A DNA stretch of 56,524 bases, taken from the NCBI RefSeq assembly GCF_022836495.1, contig NZ_BQXM01000036.1, forward strand, positions 1 through 56,524, in the 5' to 3' direction. The first letter of the stretch is position 1. Each line of letters begins with the position of its first letter. Positions 1 through 7,158 of this stretch are shown here, in pieces. Source of the DNA: Desulforhabdus sp. TSK. Lineage in GTDB: Bacteria; Desulfobacterota; Syntrophobacteria; Syntrophobacterales; Syntrophobacteraceae. Below the pieces are notes generated by a model that did no database searches, had not been told where the DNA came from, and saw nothing but the letters and a program-made list of their open reading frames with translations. A program made the position numbers and the translations under genes.

Positions 1-23
1 GGTCCCCCCCCATGCACCCCCCC

Positions 24-57
24 CGTCATGACGTGTTCTTCGGACTGCGTCATGACG
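24..57. promoter_or_regulatory. Pair of 10-bp palindromes, candidate operator
   Basis: The self-complementary decamer CGTCATGACG occurs twice, at 24-33 and 48-57, with centres 24 bp apart, just upstream of the small frame at 95. Identical palindromes on nearly the same helix face are what a dimeric repressor or activator pair would bind. No T-run follows, so a terminator is less likely. The binding protein is unknown. Confidence 0.35.
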
Positions 58-94
58 GACTGCCCTTTCAATCCTCCCTCAAAGGAGCACATCC

Positions 95-241
95 ATGCAT
101 TTTCATGAATTGCCGGAAGTTCTGAAAAACCTTGATGATATCAGCGTCATTCACACCATGGAAAAATACAATGGCGGAGAAATCCAGGAGCGATTGACCA
201 TCATCCTTGCAGTTTTTTCTCAAAGACACATCGTGCCGTGA
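95..241 (+). CDS. Hypothetical small protein, 48 residues
   Basis: An ATG at 95 follows a strong Shine-Dalgarno sequence (AAAGGAG at 81-87, 7 nt away) and opens a 48-codon frame ending in TGA at 239-241. The product is soluble-looking, begins MHFHELPEVLKNLDD and has no recognisable motif. It converges on the panE-like gene with its stop 7 nt before that gene's stop. The ribosome site and two upstream palindromes argue for a real gene; the short length argues for caution. It is too short to identify and could be the tail of a longer gene lost beyond the window edge. Confidence 0.4.
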   Translation: MHFHELPEVLKNLDDISVIHTMEKYNGGEIQERLTIILAVFSQRHIVP

Positions 242-247
242 ATCCCT

Positions 248-1219
248 TCAGAGCAAATGCCGGCGCCTGCGGTCCGCCAATTTCAACAAGGGGTAGAGGC
301 TCTCCAGGTGAGGCACTGCCACACCTGCCCGTTGGGCTGCACGCACGGCATTGCCTGCTATGGCTTCCACCTCCAGGGGACGCCCGGCCTCGAAGTCCAG
401 GAGCATGCTCGTCTTGTAAGGGTCCATGGCCAGGGTCGCCTCGATGTTCTTCTGGACCGCATCCGGCGGCATTTCATGCCCCAGAGCTTTCGCCACCATA
501 CAAACTTCTTCCATGACTGCACGCAGCAGACCGGCACACTCTTCCGACTGGAGCATCGTCAGGGTATCCACTCCGCCCCCCAGAACCGACACGGGATTGA
601 AGGCTGCGTTCCAAATGAGCTTTTGCCATCGGGCGTTGACGACATCGGGGGTGACGATGCAGGGAACTCCCGCCTTCGTGAAGAGAGTGGAAAGGGCTTC
701 CACCCTCCCGGAAACTCCCGATGGATAGCACCCGATCGTCACGCGGCCGTAGCCCTGGTGACGCACATAACCCGGCGCCAACCGGCTGACAGCGACGAAG
801 GCCAGCCCGCTGATGATCTCGTTCTCAGGGAAGGCGGCCGCTACGGATCCCTCAATGTCGATGCCGTTTTGAATGAGGAGGATGGCCGTTTTCTCAGCCA
901 GAACGGGACGGATGAGCTCCGGCACATGGATCTCGGGGAGTACTTTGGTGGCCACCAGGACAAAATCCGGGACGTCGCCGTATTCGGCGGCATTCCGGAT
1001 GACTTTCTCCGGTTTGAATCGAAAGTCTCCCGATACGCTCTCGAAATGGATGCCGTCGGCCGCCACCACTTCGTAGTCGGAACGGCAGATGGCGGAAACA
1101 CGGGCACCAGCCTGGGCGAGCTTGCCTCCATAAAACGAGCCGATGGCTCCCGCTCCCAGAATCAGGATTTTGGGATTTTCGAGGGAATCGTCCTCTCCGA
1201 CCTGCGTTTGTGATGCCAT
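248..1219 (-). CDS. panE: 2-dehydropantoate 2-reductase family protein
   Basis: A 323-residue ketopantoate reductase (ApbA/PanE family), which reduces 2-dehydropantoate to pantoate with NADPH in pantothenate and CoA synthesis. A Rossmann motif GAGAIG lies at residues 22-27. The catalytic lysine sits in KLIWNAAFNPVS, and the C-terminal signature GRPLEVEAIAGN carries the substrate-side glutamate. The start ATG is preceded by AAAGGA at 8 nt. It is the last gene of a minus-strand run after the glycosyltransferase. The family includes paralogues acting on other 2-keto acids, so the exact substrate is inferred. Confidence 0.85.
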   Translation of the reverse strand: MASQTQVGEDDSLENPKILILGAGAIGSFYGGKLAQAGARVSAICRSDYEVVAADGIHFESVSGDFRFKPEKVIRNAAEYGDVPDFVLVATKVLPEIHVPELIRPVLAEKTAILLIQNGIDIEGSVAAAFPENEIISGLAFVAVSRLAPGYVRHQGYGRVTIGCYPSGVSGRVEALSTLFTKAGVPCIVTPDVVNARWQKLIWNAAFNPVSVLGGGVDTLTMLQSEECAGLLRAVMEEVCMVAKALGHEMPPDAVQKNIEATLAMDPYKTSMLLDFEAGRPLEVEAIAGNAVRAAQRAGVAVPHLESLYPLLKLADRRRRHLL

Positions 1220-1276
1220 GAATACATCCTTTCCTTCCTGCTGTACTCAGAAGCTTATGCTCCGAATCTTGTGATA

Positions 1277-2899
1277 TTAGTCCGATGGGTGACCGCCGCA
1301 GGGGAAAACCAGCACCCATGGGCTTTTCAGTTCCAGGACATCGAGGCCGCCTGCAGCCTTGGGGGCTCCCGCTCCAGCCCCATCGTTCACTTTTCCCGTC
1401 GATGACCTCGGGTCTCCATTTTCATCGACAAATCTATTTTCCCCTTCTCCGTTCCGATTCAAATCCAAGGGCAAAAGCTCCCGGACGCCCTCCTGTTGCC
1501 CCTTTGGAATGAGAATGCGAGGCGTCGCGCCTGCAGCACAGTCATCCCCAAGTCTTGCTGGAAGCTCTGAAACCGGAAGGCGTGCGGGATTCTGTGCCCG
1601 AGTGAACTTGCTCGAAACGCGCACGAACGATTCCCTGAGGTAGAAGTGCAGCCCGTAAAGGGGATGATCGTACACCAGGTAGAGGCGCCCCCGCTCAGCT
1701 CCCGGGGCGGCATCCCGGATCTCAAGAAGAAGCTGTTCCATGTTTCGATGAGAAGGCCAATGCACCATGGCGACTTTTCCCATCATTACCACGAGCACAG
1801 CCGCCAGAGCAAAACGATGGAGGCGGGGCACGGATACTCTGCCACTTTCCACCAGCTGGTGGATCGCTCTACCCAGAGCGAGTGCAATGGGCACAAACAA
1901 CGGCAGTACATAGAGCGGCAATCGGGAGCGGCTCACGGCAAAAATGAGAAACGGAACCGTGAAGCTCAAAAAAAGAAAAAGCCACTCGGTGCGCTCCTTC
2001 CAGTACTCCGCGTCCAACCAGCGTGCTCCCGGCCAGCGAATGGACCTGAAATGGCCGGCTGCCAGAACAACCCAGGGGATACCCCCAAAGAGCAGGACGG
2101 GGACATACTCGATGAGGACCTTATACCATTCCTCATTACGATGAAACTCACGTGTGGCAATGCGCCCCACGATTTCGTCTCTCATCCAGTACTGGAGCAG
2201 CCCCTCATGGACCATGATTTCATAGCCGTACCAACTCAATCCGAGCCCCAGGAAAAGGAGAATTCCCGAAACGGAAAAAAACGGCGGCAGGGGATGTCGC
2301 AATTTCAGCTTCATGAAAGCATACGTGGGCAGTGCACTCAGGAGGGGGATGAGGCCCGGAGGTCCCTTGGTGAAGAAAGCTCCACCCAGGCAGAGCCACA
2401 TGAAACGAAAACCCCACGCGTCCCCCTTGCGCACACCCGTCCAGAACCCCAGCATTGCCAGGGTCTCCCAAAGGGTCAGGAGTGTGTCTGCATTGATGGT
2501 ATTGGCAGCGATGAGGGGGAAAGGTGCCGTCGCATAGACAAGGGCCGCATAAGGAGCTGTGTCCCTGTCCCAGAGATATTGGGCCAACCGGTAAACGGCA
2601 AGGACTGTGAGGCAGAATGCCGCGACAAGGTAAGCCCTCGCTCCCCACGCGTTCTGCCCGAAGAGGGTCATTCCGGCGGCAATTGCCCAATACGTGAGAG
2701 GGGGCTTGGTCCAATGAGGCTGGAATTCCAGGGTCGGTTCCAGGAAACGACCCGTCACGAGCATTTCGCGGGCACACTCTGCATAGCGCCCTTCAGTGCT
2801 CTCATAAAGCCCCCTGCTCCCCTGAAAAGCTGTCACCGCAACAAAAGCCAGCAGCAGGATCTTCCACAGAGCGGGAGGGAGGTGGTCACGGCTGTCCAT
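1277..2899 (-). CDS. ArnT/PMT-like membrane glycosyltransferase
   Basis: A 540-residue polytopic membrane protein of the GT-C fold, like dolichyl-phosphate-mannose protein mannosyltransferases and ArnT (lipid A 4-amino-arabinose transferase). These enzymes move a sugar from a polyprenyl-phosphate donor to a lipid or protein on the periplasmic side. The N-terminal loop has the typical RGLYESTEGRYAECAREML block, with the acidic residues of the active site, followed by FQPHWTKPPLTYW. About ten hydrophobic segments follow, then a soluble C-terminal region. The start MDSRDHLPP is chosen because an earlier ATG lies deep inside the receiver gene; the gap to that gene's stop is 4 nt, suggesting coupling. 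Donor and acceptor are unknown. Confidence 0.8.
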   Translation of the reverse strand: MDSRDHLPPALWKILLLAFVAVTAFQGSRGLYESTEGRYAECAREMLVTGRFLEPTLEFQPHWTKPPLTYWAIAAGMTLFGQNAWGARAYLVAAFCLTVLAVYRLAQYLWDRDTAPYAALVYATAPFPLIAANTINADTLLTLWETLAMLGFWTGVRKGDAWGFRFMWLCLGGAFFTKGPPGLIPLLSALPTYAFMKLKLRHPLPPFFSVSGILLFLGLGLSWYGYEIMVHEGLLQYWMRDEIVGRIATREFHRNEEWYKVLIEYVPVLLFGGIPWVVLAAGHFRSIRWPGARWLDAEYWKERTEWLFLFLSFTVPFLIFAVSRSRLPLYVLPLFVPIALALGRAIHQLVESGRVSVPRLHRFALAAVLVVMMGKVAMVHWPSHRNMEQLLLEIRDAAPGAERGRLYLVYDHPLYGLHFYLRESFVRVSSKFTRAQNPARLPVSELPARLGDDCAAGATPRILIPKGQQEGVRELLPLDLNRNGEGENRFVDENGDPRSSTGKVNDGAGAGAPKAAGGLDVLELKSPWVLVFPCGGHPSD

Positions 2900-2903
2900 G
2901 GAC

Positions 2904-3284
2904 CTACGACTGATGTGCTTTTGCCCTCCTGGCCAGAATAGAGGCCACTTTTTCCTCCAGTTCAACCTTGTCGATGGGTTTCACCGCATACTCCTCGGCG
3001 CCCAGTTCAAGAGCTTCCTTTGCTGTTTCTAGAGTCGGATATCCTGTCAGCATCATAAAGGAAATTTTTTCGTCAATTTTTTTCAGCTCCGCCAGCACTT
3101 CTATCCCGCTCATTTTCTTGAGCTTGATATCGAGGATCGCTAAATCCACAGGATGCTCGCGGGCAAAGCCAATGGCCTCCTCCTCTTCAGTGAATTCAAA
3201 AACCTGGTGCCCCTTTTTAGCAAGGATTTTCCGCATCAACACAGCAGCGTCCAACACATCGTCAAGGACCAATATATCCGCCAT
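2904..3284 (-). CDS. Stand-alone response regulator receiver
   Basis: A 126-residue single-domain CheY-like receiver. Acidic pocket D8/D9, phospho-acceptor D52 in LAILDIKL, the LTGYPT switch segment and the conserved lysine in AVKPID are all present; there is no output domain. The start MADILVLDD is preceded by a GGAAGGGAA ribosome site, whereas longer frames upstream read low-complexity Pro/Gly sequence. It is closely similar to the receiver at 6103-6468 (both have DLAILDIKL), so the two are probably paralogues placed on either side of the TauE/SafE permease gene. It likely passes a signal by protein contact. Its kinase is not identified. Confidence 0.85.
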   Translation of the reverse strand: MADILVLDDVLDAAVLMRKILAKKGHQVFEFTEEEEAIGFAREHPVDLAILDIKLKKMSGIEVLAELKKIDEKISFMMLTGYPTLETAKEALELGAEEYAVKPIDKVELEEKVASILARRAKAHQS

Positions 3285-3409
3285 ACCGAGGTTCCCTTCC
3301 CTCTTGAGGTCTCCATTCCCGACCGGTAGAGGGGGAGCTCTTCCCCTCCATGCCCCGAGTCCGCAACGGCACTCACCTTCACCCTTTCCCCCTCCAACAA
3401 CGAGGCGGC

Positions 3410-3958
3410 TCAGCAAACGCGCCCGGAAGCTCTCGCCTTGAGCGCCCTGTACCACGGGAAACAGGTCATGATTCTTGTATATGCTACCCGCACAGAGATG
3501 TAAATGAAGAGGAATGAGGCCAGATAGTCCAGAGTGTTCCCAAGGAGGGGGAGGGAGACGGGGAGCTGCAGGGGGACCTCGGCAAAACGGAGGTGAAGCC
3601 ACGCCAGAGCGAAGGGAACGGGCCAGATGGTGACACAGAAGAGAGCCGCTCCCAGGGAAAACGAATACCCGAAGGCTTCCAGGGCCTGTCGGTTCACAGC
3701 CTTGTAGCTTTCCTTGTCACCCAGCCGCAGGGCCGTTTCCGACAGGTCGTGATGCCGGTCCATTTCAGTTTGTATCTCTCGGAGACGGCGCCGAATCAAT
3801 CGGGAGATCAGCAGGAGAGACAGGTCCCCCAGGATCACGCACTGCAGCGAGAGGATCGCTGTTCCCAGGAGATAGCCGGCAGTCCCGGAAGAAGACCAGC
3901 GGTACGGACCGATGAGCCATGGATCCAGAAGGGTGAGAACTTCTGTCAGGGAGAGCAT
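3410..3958 (-). CDS. Conserved membrane protein, unknown function
   Basis: 182 residues with about four hydrophobic segments: near 25-55, 95-120, 130-145 and 145-160. Between the first pair and the rest lies a charged cytoplasmic stretch (RLIRRRLREIQTEMDRHH, then LRLGDKESYKAVNRQA). That pattern, a basic helix followed by a GDK-type segment and then membrane helices, faintly recalls DUF106/EMC3-like insertases, but the match is too weak to assign. It sits between the TauE/SafE permease and the receiver on the same strand, so it may belong to the same transport-signalling operon. The ribosome site is weak. Confidence 0.6.
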   Translation of the reverse strand: MLSLTEVLTLLDPWLIGPYRWSSSGTAGYLLGTAILSLQCVILGDLSLLLISRLIRRRLREIQTEMDRHHDLSETALRLGDKESYKAVNRQALEAFGYSFSLGAALFCVTIWPVPFALAWLHLRFAEVPLQLPVSLPLLGNTLDYLASFLFIYISVRVAYTRIMTCFPWYRALKARASGRVC

Positions 3959-4054
3959 GTACGGAAGGCTCCGGAGCGCTTGACTGCCCGGTCTCGGGCA
4001 TGCCCGATACTGTCAAAGGGCAATCCCATCGTAAGTGTATGAAAATGCGCTTGC

Positions 4055-4089
4055 TCGTCATTCCGGCGGTCTTTAAGCCGGAATGACGA
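4055..4089. repeat. CGTCATTCCGGC palindromic repeat, short copy
   Basis: TCGTCATTCCGGC at 4055-4067 pairs perfectly with 4077-4089 around a 9-nt loop. It lies between the permease and membrane-protein genes of the minus-strand operon. It belongs to the same family as the 32-bp-arm copy at 42480-42557 and the degenerate copies near 50470 and 53360. Confidence 0.8.
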
Positions 4090-4203
4090 AACAAAATGCA
4101 TGCTTAGAGTGATCGACTCATTTTTCAGGCAGCAGCTCGATGGAACGGTGAGCGCCAGTCCCTGCGCCCACCGAAACCGGTTGATGGCTTTCGCCGCTTC
4201 TTA

Positions 4204-5355
4204 CTAACCAAACATCTTGATGTTGAAAAATCCTCTCAAGACGTAGTCGATACCGACATAAAGGGCAAGTACGATGAAAAGCCGCTTGAGCCAGATATCC
4301 GAGAAGTACTTGGAGCTCCACGGCCCGATGACGGAGCCAACGGTAACGCCCACGAGCTCGAGGCCGATCAGTCCCCAATCGAACTGCACGCCTTTGGTCA
4401 TGAGGGTAACGATACTGGTGATCATGCTGATGAGCACTGCCAGAGCCGACGTGCCCGCAGCCAGGTACATGGGCAGTTCGGCAACGCTGGTCAGAAAGGG
4501 TACGAGGAGGAAGCCTCCCCCCACACCCAGGAAAGCAGCAATCGCTGAAATGATCACACCACCGAGGAGGGGAATGAGGGGATTGAACTTGAATTCAACA
4601 CCGTAAAAGGTAAAACGGACTTCGGAGAGGGAGAACTTCGTGACTTTAACTCCCAACGCTGCCGTGTCCACCTGCTCACCACTCTTCTGCTTCTGCACGG
4701 TGGCTTCAAAGGCCTGGGCTGCCGCTTTAGCCTTCTTTTTGCTCGCCTGACCCTTGGGAGAGGCCTCATAGAACAGGTAGCAGCCGAGGGCCAGAACGAA
4801 AAGGCCAAAATAGCCCTGATATTGAGAGAAAGAGATCTTGCCGGCGGTCAGGGTCACGGATCCCCACGCACCGAGAAGTGAGCCCACCCCCAGCGAGACG
4901 GCCAGAGGAACCACCAATCGTCCCATGCGGTAGTAGTTGAAAGAGGAAATGAGAGAAGACAGCCCCACCAGATACTGGTTGGACCCACGGATCGAATCGG
5001 TGACAAACTTGTTCAGGGTCGGCGCCGTATCCTTGAAAGTCTTGGCATACGCACCCAGCCCGAAAACACTCATGTGGCCGACGCCGGCCATCACGCCGCC
5101 GAAGGCGCCCACGGTGGAGAAGATCCAGCCCACCCAGACGGCCCAGCAGAACGCCAGAATGAGATTGACCTGGGGAGCCCCCGGAATGCCGAGGAAACCC
5201 GCCGGCTTGGTGGGATCGATCTGCCCTGCCCCCGTTCCCTGAGGCACGGACTTGATGGCATCCTGGAGCTTGTCGGCCCAGGCGGGCTCCAGCCACAGTA
5301 CCAACGCTAAAAGACCCAGTGCTGAAAAGATCAAAGTTTTCTTGCTTCCTGTCAC
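4204..5355 (-). CDS. TauE/SafE family permease, putative sulfur oxyanion transporter
   Basis: A 383-residue membrane permease of the TauE/SafE (DUF81) superfamily, whose members move sulfite, sulfoacetate or other organosulfur anions; related proteins in Desulfovibrio are annotated as putative sulfate permeases. A cleavable-looking N-terminal signal (ends PAWA-DK) precedes the first permease repeat (about 65-200). A long cytoplasmic linker rich in Lys/Ala (about 205-250) follows, then the second repeat with AAFLGVGGGFLLVPFL. I place the start at GTG 5355 because GAGGAGG lies 6-7 nt upstream, while the longer TTG start would overlap that site. Substrate is inferred from family and organism type only. 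Confidence 0.8.
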   Translation of the reverse strand: MTGSKKTLIFSALGLLALVLWLEPAWADKLQDAIKSVPQGTGAGQIDPTKPAGFLGIPGAPQVNLILAFCWAVWVGWIFSTVGAFGGVMAGVGHMSVFGLGAYAKTFKDTAPTLNKFVTDSIRGSNQYLVGLSSLISSFNYYRMGRLVVPLAVSLGVGSLLGAWGSVTLTAGKISFSQYQGYFGLFVLALGCYLFYEASPKGQASKKKAKAAAQAFEATVQKQKSGEQVDTAALGVKVTKFSLSEVRFTFYGVEFKFNPLIPLLGGVIISAIAAFLGVGGGFLLVPFLTSVAELPMYLAAGTSALAVLISMITSIVTLMTKGVQFDWGLIGLELVGVTVGSVIGPWSSKYFSDIWLKRLFIVLALYVGIDYVLRGFFNIKMFG

Positions 5356-5780
5356 AATGCACCTCCTCAAAATGGGTGAAACCTTCGATTAAGAACTGCA
5401 TCTACCGATTACTGACGATTATTGAAAACACCTGCATTCCTATCGTTCTCTCCTCCTCTCCACCTTTTCGCGGTGGCTCAAGACTTCATCATCTTGATAT
5501 TCAATCCGATTATTTTACCATCGCCCAAAGATGCGAGGCACTTGCGCTCTCACAATCCACCCAAAGCAATCCCCGTGCCACAGCCTTCTCGTCCAGCACG
5601 CTGGGGCAAATCATCGGCTGGTCCGTTGTGTTTTGAGGTCCCCCTTTTGAAGGGAGATTAAGAGGGATGTGCCCCCTCAGGATGCCTCCCAGCTTCCCAT
5701 GACGGCTCCGTCATATACACCTTTCATTTCCAGTGGGGCTTCTGAAGACAAGGACGGAATGGGGCCTGCCCCCTCCGACA

Positions 5781-5886
5781 GCAATAAATTTATTGCAGAT
5801 CATGCCATACAAAAGCACTCTTTCATTTAATTTCAATGGGTTAACATTTAAGCAAAGAAAAGCTTGCGTTGCAACAAATTTATTGC
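5781..5886. promoter_or_regulatory. Two 16-bp operator-like palindromes
   Basis: GCAATAAATTTATTGC at 5781-5796 is a perfect 16-bp palindrome. GCAACAAATTTATTGC at 5871-5886 is the same site with one mismatch. Their centres are 90 bp apart, between divergent genes for the permease and the receiver. An identical, symmetric, A/T-centred pair is typical of a dimeric repressor that loops DNA or binds cooperatively. The site does not match the usual Rex, HcpR or FNR consensus, and no candidate regulator gene is adjacent. Confidence 0.5.
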
Positions 5887-5923
5887 ACCAAATAAGAGCC
5901 CGTCGCACGCGGTCATGGGGGGT

Positions 5924-5946
5924 GTAGGGTGCGTTTTACGCACCAT
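5924..5946. repeat. REP hairpin, GTAGGGTGCG family
   Basis: A short palindrome starting GTAGGGTGCGTTTTACGCAC and closing with CAT; the GGTGCG and CGCACC arms pair around TTTTA. It is the same unit as those near 26.6 kb, 46.7 kb, 54.7 kb and 56.2 kb, which occur next to decayed RAYT transposase genes. Confidence 0.75.
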
Positions 5947-6102
5947 GTCGAAACAGGTATGACTTCAGCACGGATCAGCCCCAAATGCGCGGCATGACTG
6001 ACTATGAAGACTCCCCTGAGTGCATTCGTCCATGCGGCATGAAACTTGCCTTGACGCGTGTATGAAGGAACCTGCTTGGATCAATAAACCGCGAGGTGCT
6101 CG

Positions 6103-6468
6103 ATGGGGCTGATTATGGTGCTTGACGATGAACAGGACTCGTGCCGGCTGATACAACGCATTCTTTCCGGCTCGGGGCATGAAGTCCAAACCTTCACCGA
6201 TGGGAATGAGGCGTTGCATTGGCTGGAAGGCCATGAACCGGATCTGGCCATCCTGGATATCAAACTGAGGGGGCCGGACGGCATCCAGGTCCTGGAGCAT
6301 ATGCGCCGGAGAAACTGCCGGGCGAAGGTCCTGATGATCACGGGCCATCCATCGGTGGAGACAGCCCAACGCGCTTTCCAGCATGGGATCGAGGATTACA
6401 TGGTCAAACCCATCGAAATCGACGAACTGGAAGAGAGGGTCAACCGGGCATTGAGATTGATTTTGTGA
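6103..6468 (+). CDS. Stand-alone response regulator receiver
   Basis: A 121-residue CheY-like receiver with acidic pair D8/D9, phospho-acceptor D52 in LAILDIKL, ITGHPS switch and MVKPIE lysine. There is no DNA-binding or enzymatic domain. It resembles the receiver at 2904-3284 closely enough to suggest duplication. It precedes the ferredoxin and GltD-like genes by 126 nt and could be part of that unit, or be controlled with the divergent permease from the palindrome-bearing region upstream. Its partner kinase may be the one encoded at 9062, but this is only inferred from proximity. Confidence 0.85.
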   Translation: MGLIMVLDDEQDSCRLIQRILSGSGHEVQTFTDGNEALHWLEGHEPDLAILDIKLRGPDGIQVLEHMRRRNCRAKVLMITGHPSVETAQRAFQHGIEDYMVKPIEIDELEERVNRALRLIL

Positions 6469-6594
6469 GATATTTGTGCAAAATATAAACGAAAAGCGTC
6501 TTTTGAATGCAATGGAATACGTCGGAAGATGCGTGCAGTCTTGGTTTTTACGATTCATACATAAGATATCGGGTTCTCAATCAAAGGGGTTTGC

Positions 6595-7119
6595 ATGAGC
6601 CAATATTATCTCCTCCAGGATCAGAAGAAATGCATCGGTTGCCTGAGCTGTGAAGTGCATTGCAAGACCTACAACCAATTGCCCCTGGGGCCGCGTTTGG
6701 GCCAGATCATTCCCGTAGGGCCCAAAATGGTGGGCCAGGCCCCCAAGATGTCTTTCATCTGGATGCCTTGTTTCCACTGCGAAGAGCCGTGGTGCGTGCC
6801 TGTTTGTCCGACGGGCGCCATGCGCAAGAGGCCCAAGGACGGCATCGTCTACGTAGAGTCGTCCCTGTGCGTAGGATGCAAGAGCTGCATCACCGCCTGC
6901 CCCTGGGGGGCACCGCAGTGGAATGCCGAGACGGGGAAGGTCGTGAAATGCAACTATTGCATGGACCGTGTGGATCAGGGCCTGAAGCCCTCCTGTGTCG
7001 CCAAGTGCGTGACCCACTGCCTCCACTTCGGAAAGGCAGAGGCGTTGGACAGCACACGGCGGCAGCGGTTTGCCAAAACGGTGGCTTTCGAGCTGGAAAC
7101 CGTCGTCAGCGGACGCTGA
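6595..7119 (+). CDS. 4Fe-4S ferredoxin-type electron transfer subunit
   Basis: A 174-residue iron-sulfur protein of the HycB/DmsB/NrfC type, built from cysteine clusters for up to four 4Fe-4S centres: CIGCLSCEVHC at 14-24, CFHCEEPWCVPVCP near 60-73, CVGCKSCITACP near 91-102 and CNYCMD with CVAKC near 119-140. Such subunits relay electrons between an oxidoreductase and a membrane or soluble partner. AAGGGG lies 5 nt before the ATG. The next gene, 39 nt on, encodes a GltD-like flavoprotein, so the two probably form one electron-transfer complex. No large molybdopterin or hydrogenase subunit is encoded here. Confidence 0.88.
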   Translation: MSQYYLLQDQKKCIGCLSCEVHCKTYNQLPLGPRLGQIIPVGPKMVGQAPKMSFIWMPCFHCEEPWCVPVCPTGAMRKRPKDGIVYVESSLCVGCKSCITACPWGAPQWNAETGKVVKCNYCMDRVDQGLKPSCVAKCVTHCLHFGKAEALDSTRRQRFAKTVAFELETVVSGR

Positions 7120-7158
7120 GGTTCCTGAGACCTTCACGACGCCAAGGGAGAAGCAAGC

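Larger units (their letters stand above)
5371..6102. other. Intergenic regulatory region between permease and receiver genes
   Basis: About 730 nt with no convincing gene. It holds divergent promoter space for the permease (minus) and the receiver at 6103 (plus), a CCCCCTT-type repeat fragment near 5637-5660, two A/T-rich palindromes (listed separately) and one GTAGGGTGCG-type hairpin at 5924-5946. Short open frames here mostly translate the palindromes themselves. Confidence 0.6.

Noticed and set aside
257-1213. 318-codon frame on the plus strand opposite the panE-like gene
   Set aside because: It is antisense to a clear enzyme, has no motif and reflects high GC and codon bias of the real gene.
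1646-2941. 431-codon frame opposite the glycosyltransferase
   Set aside because: Charged, low-complexity shadow of a membrane-protein gene with clear motifs on the other strand.
5711-5927. Short frames at 5.7-5.9 kb on both strands
   Set aside because: They mostly encode palindromic DNA and lack ribosome sites.
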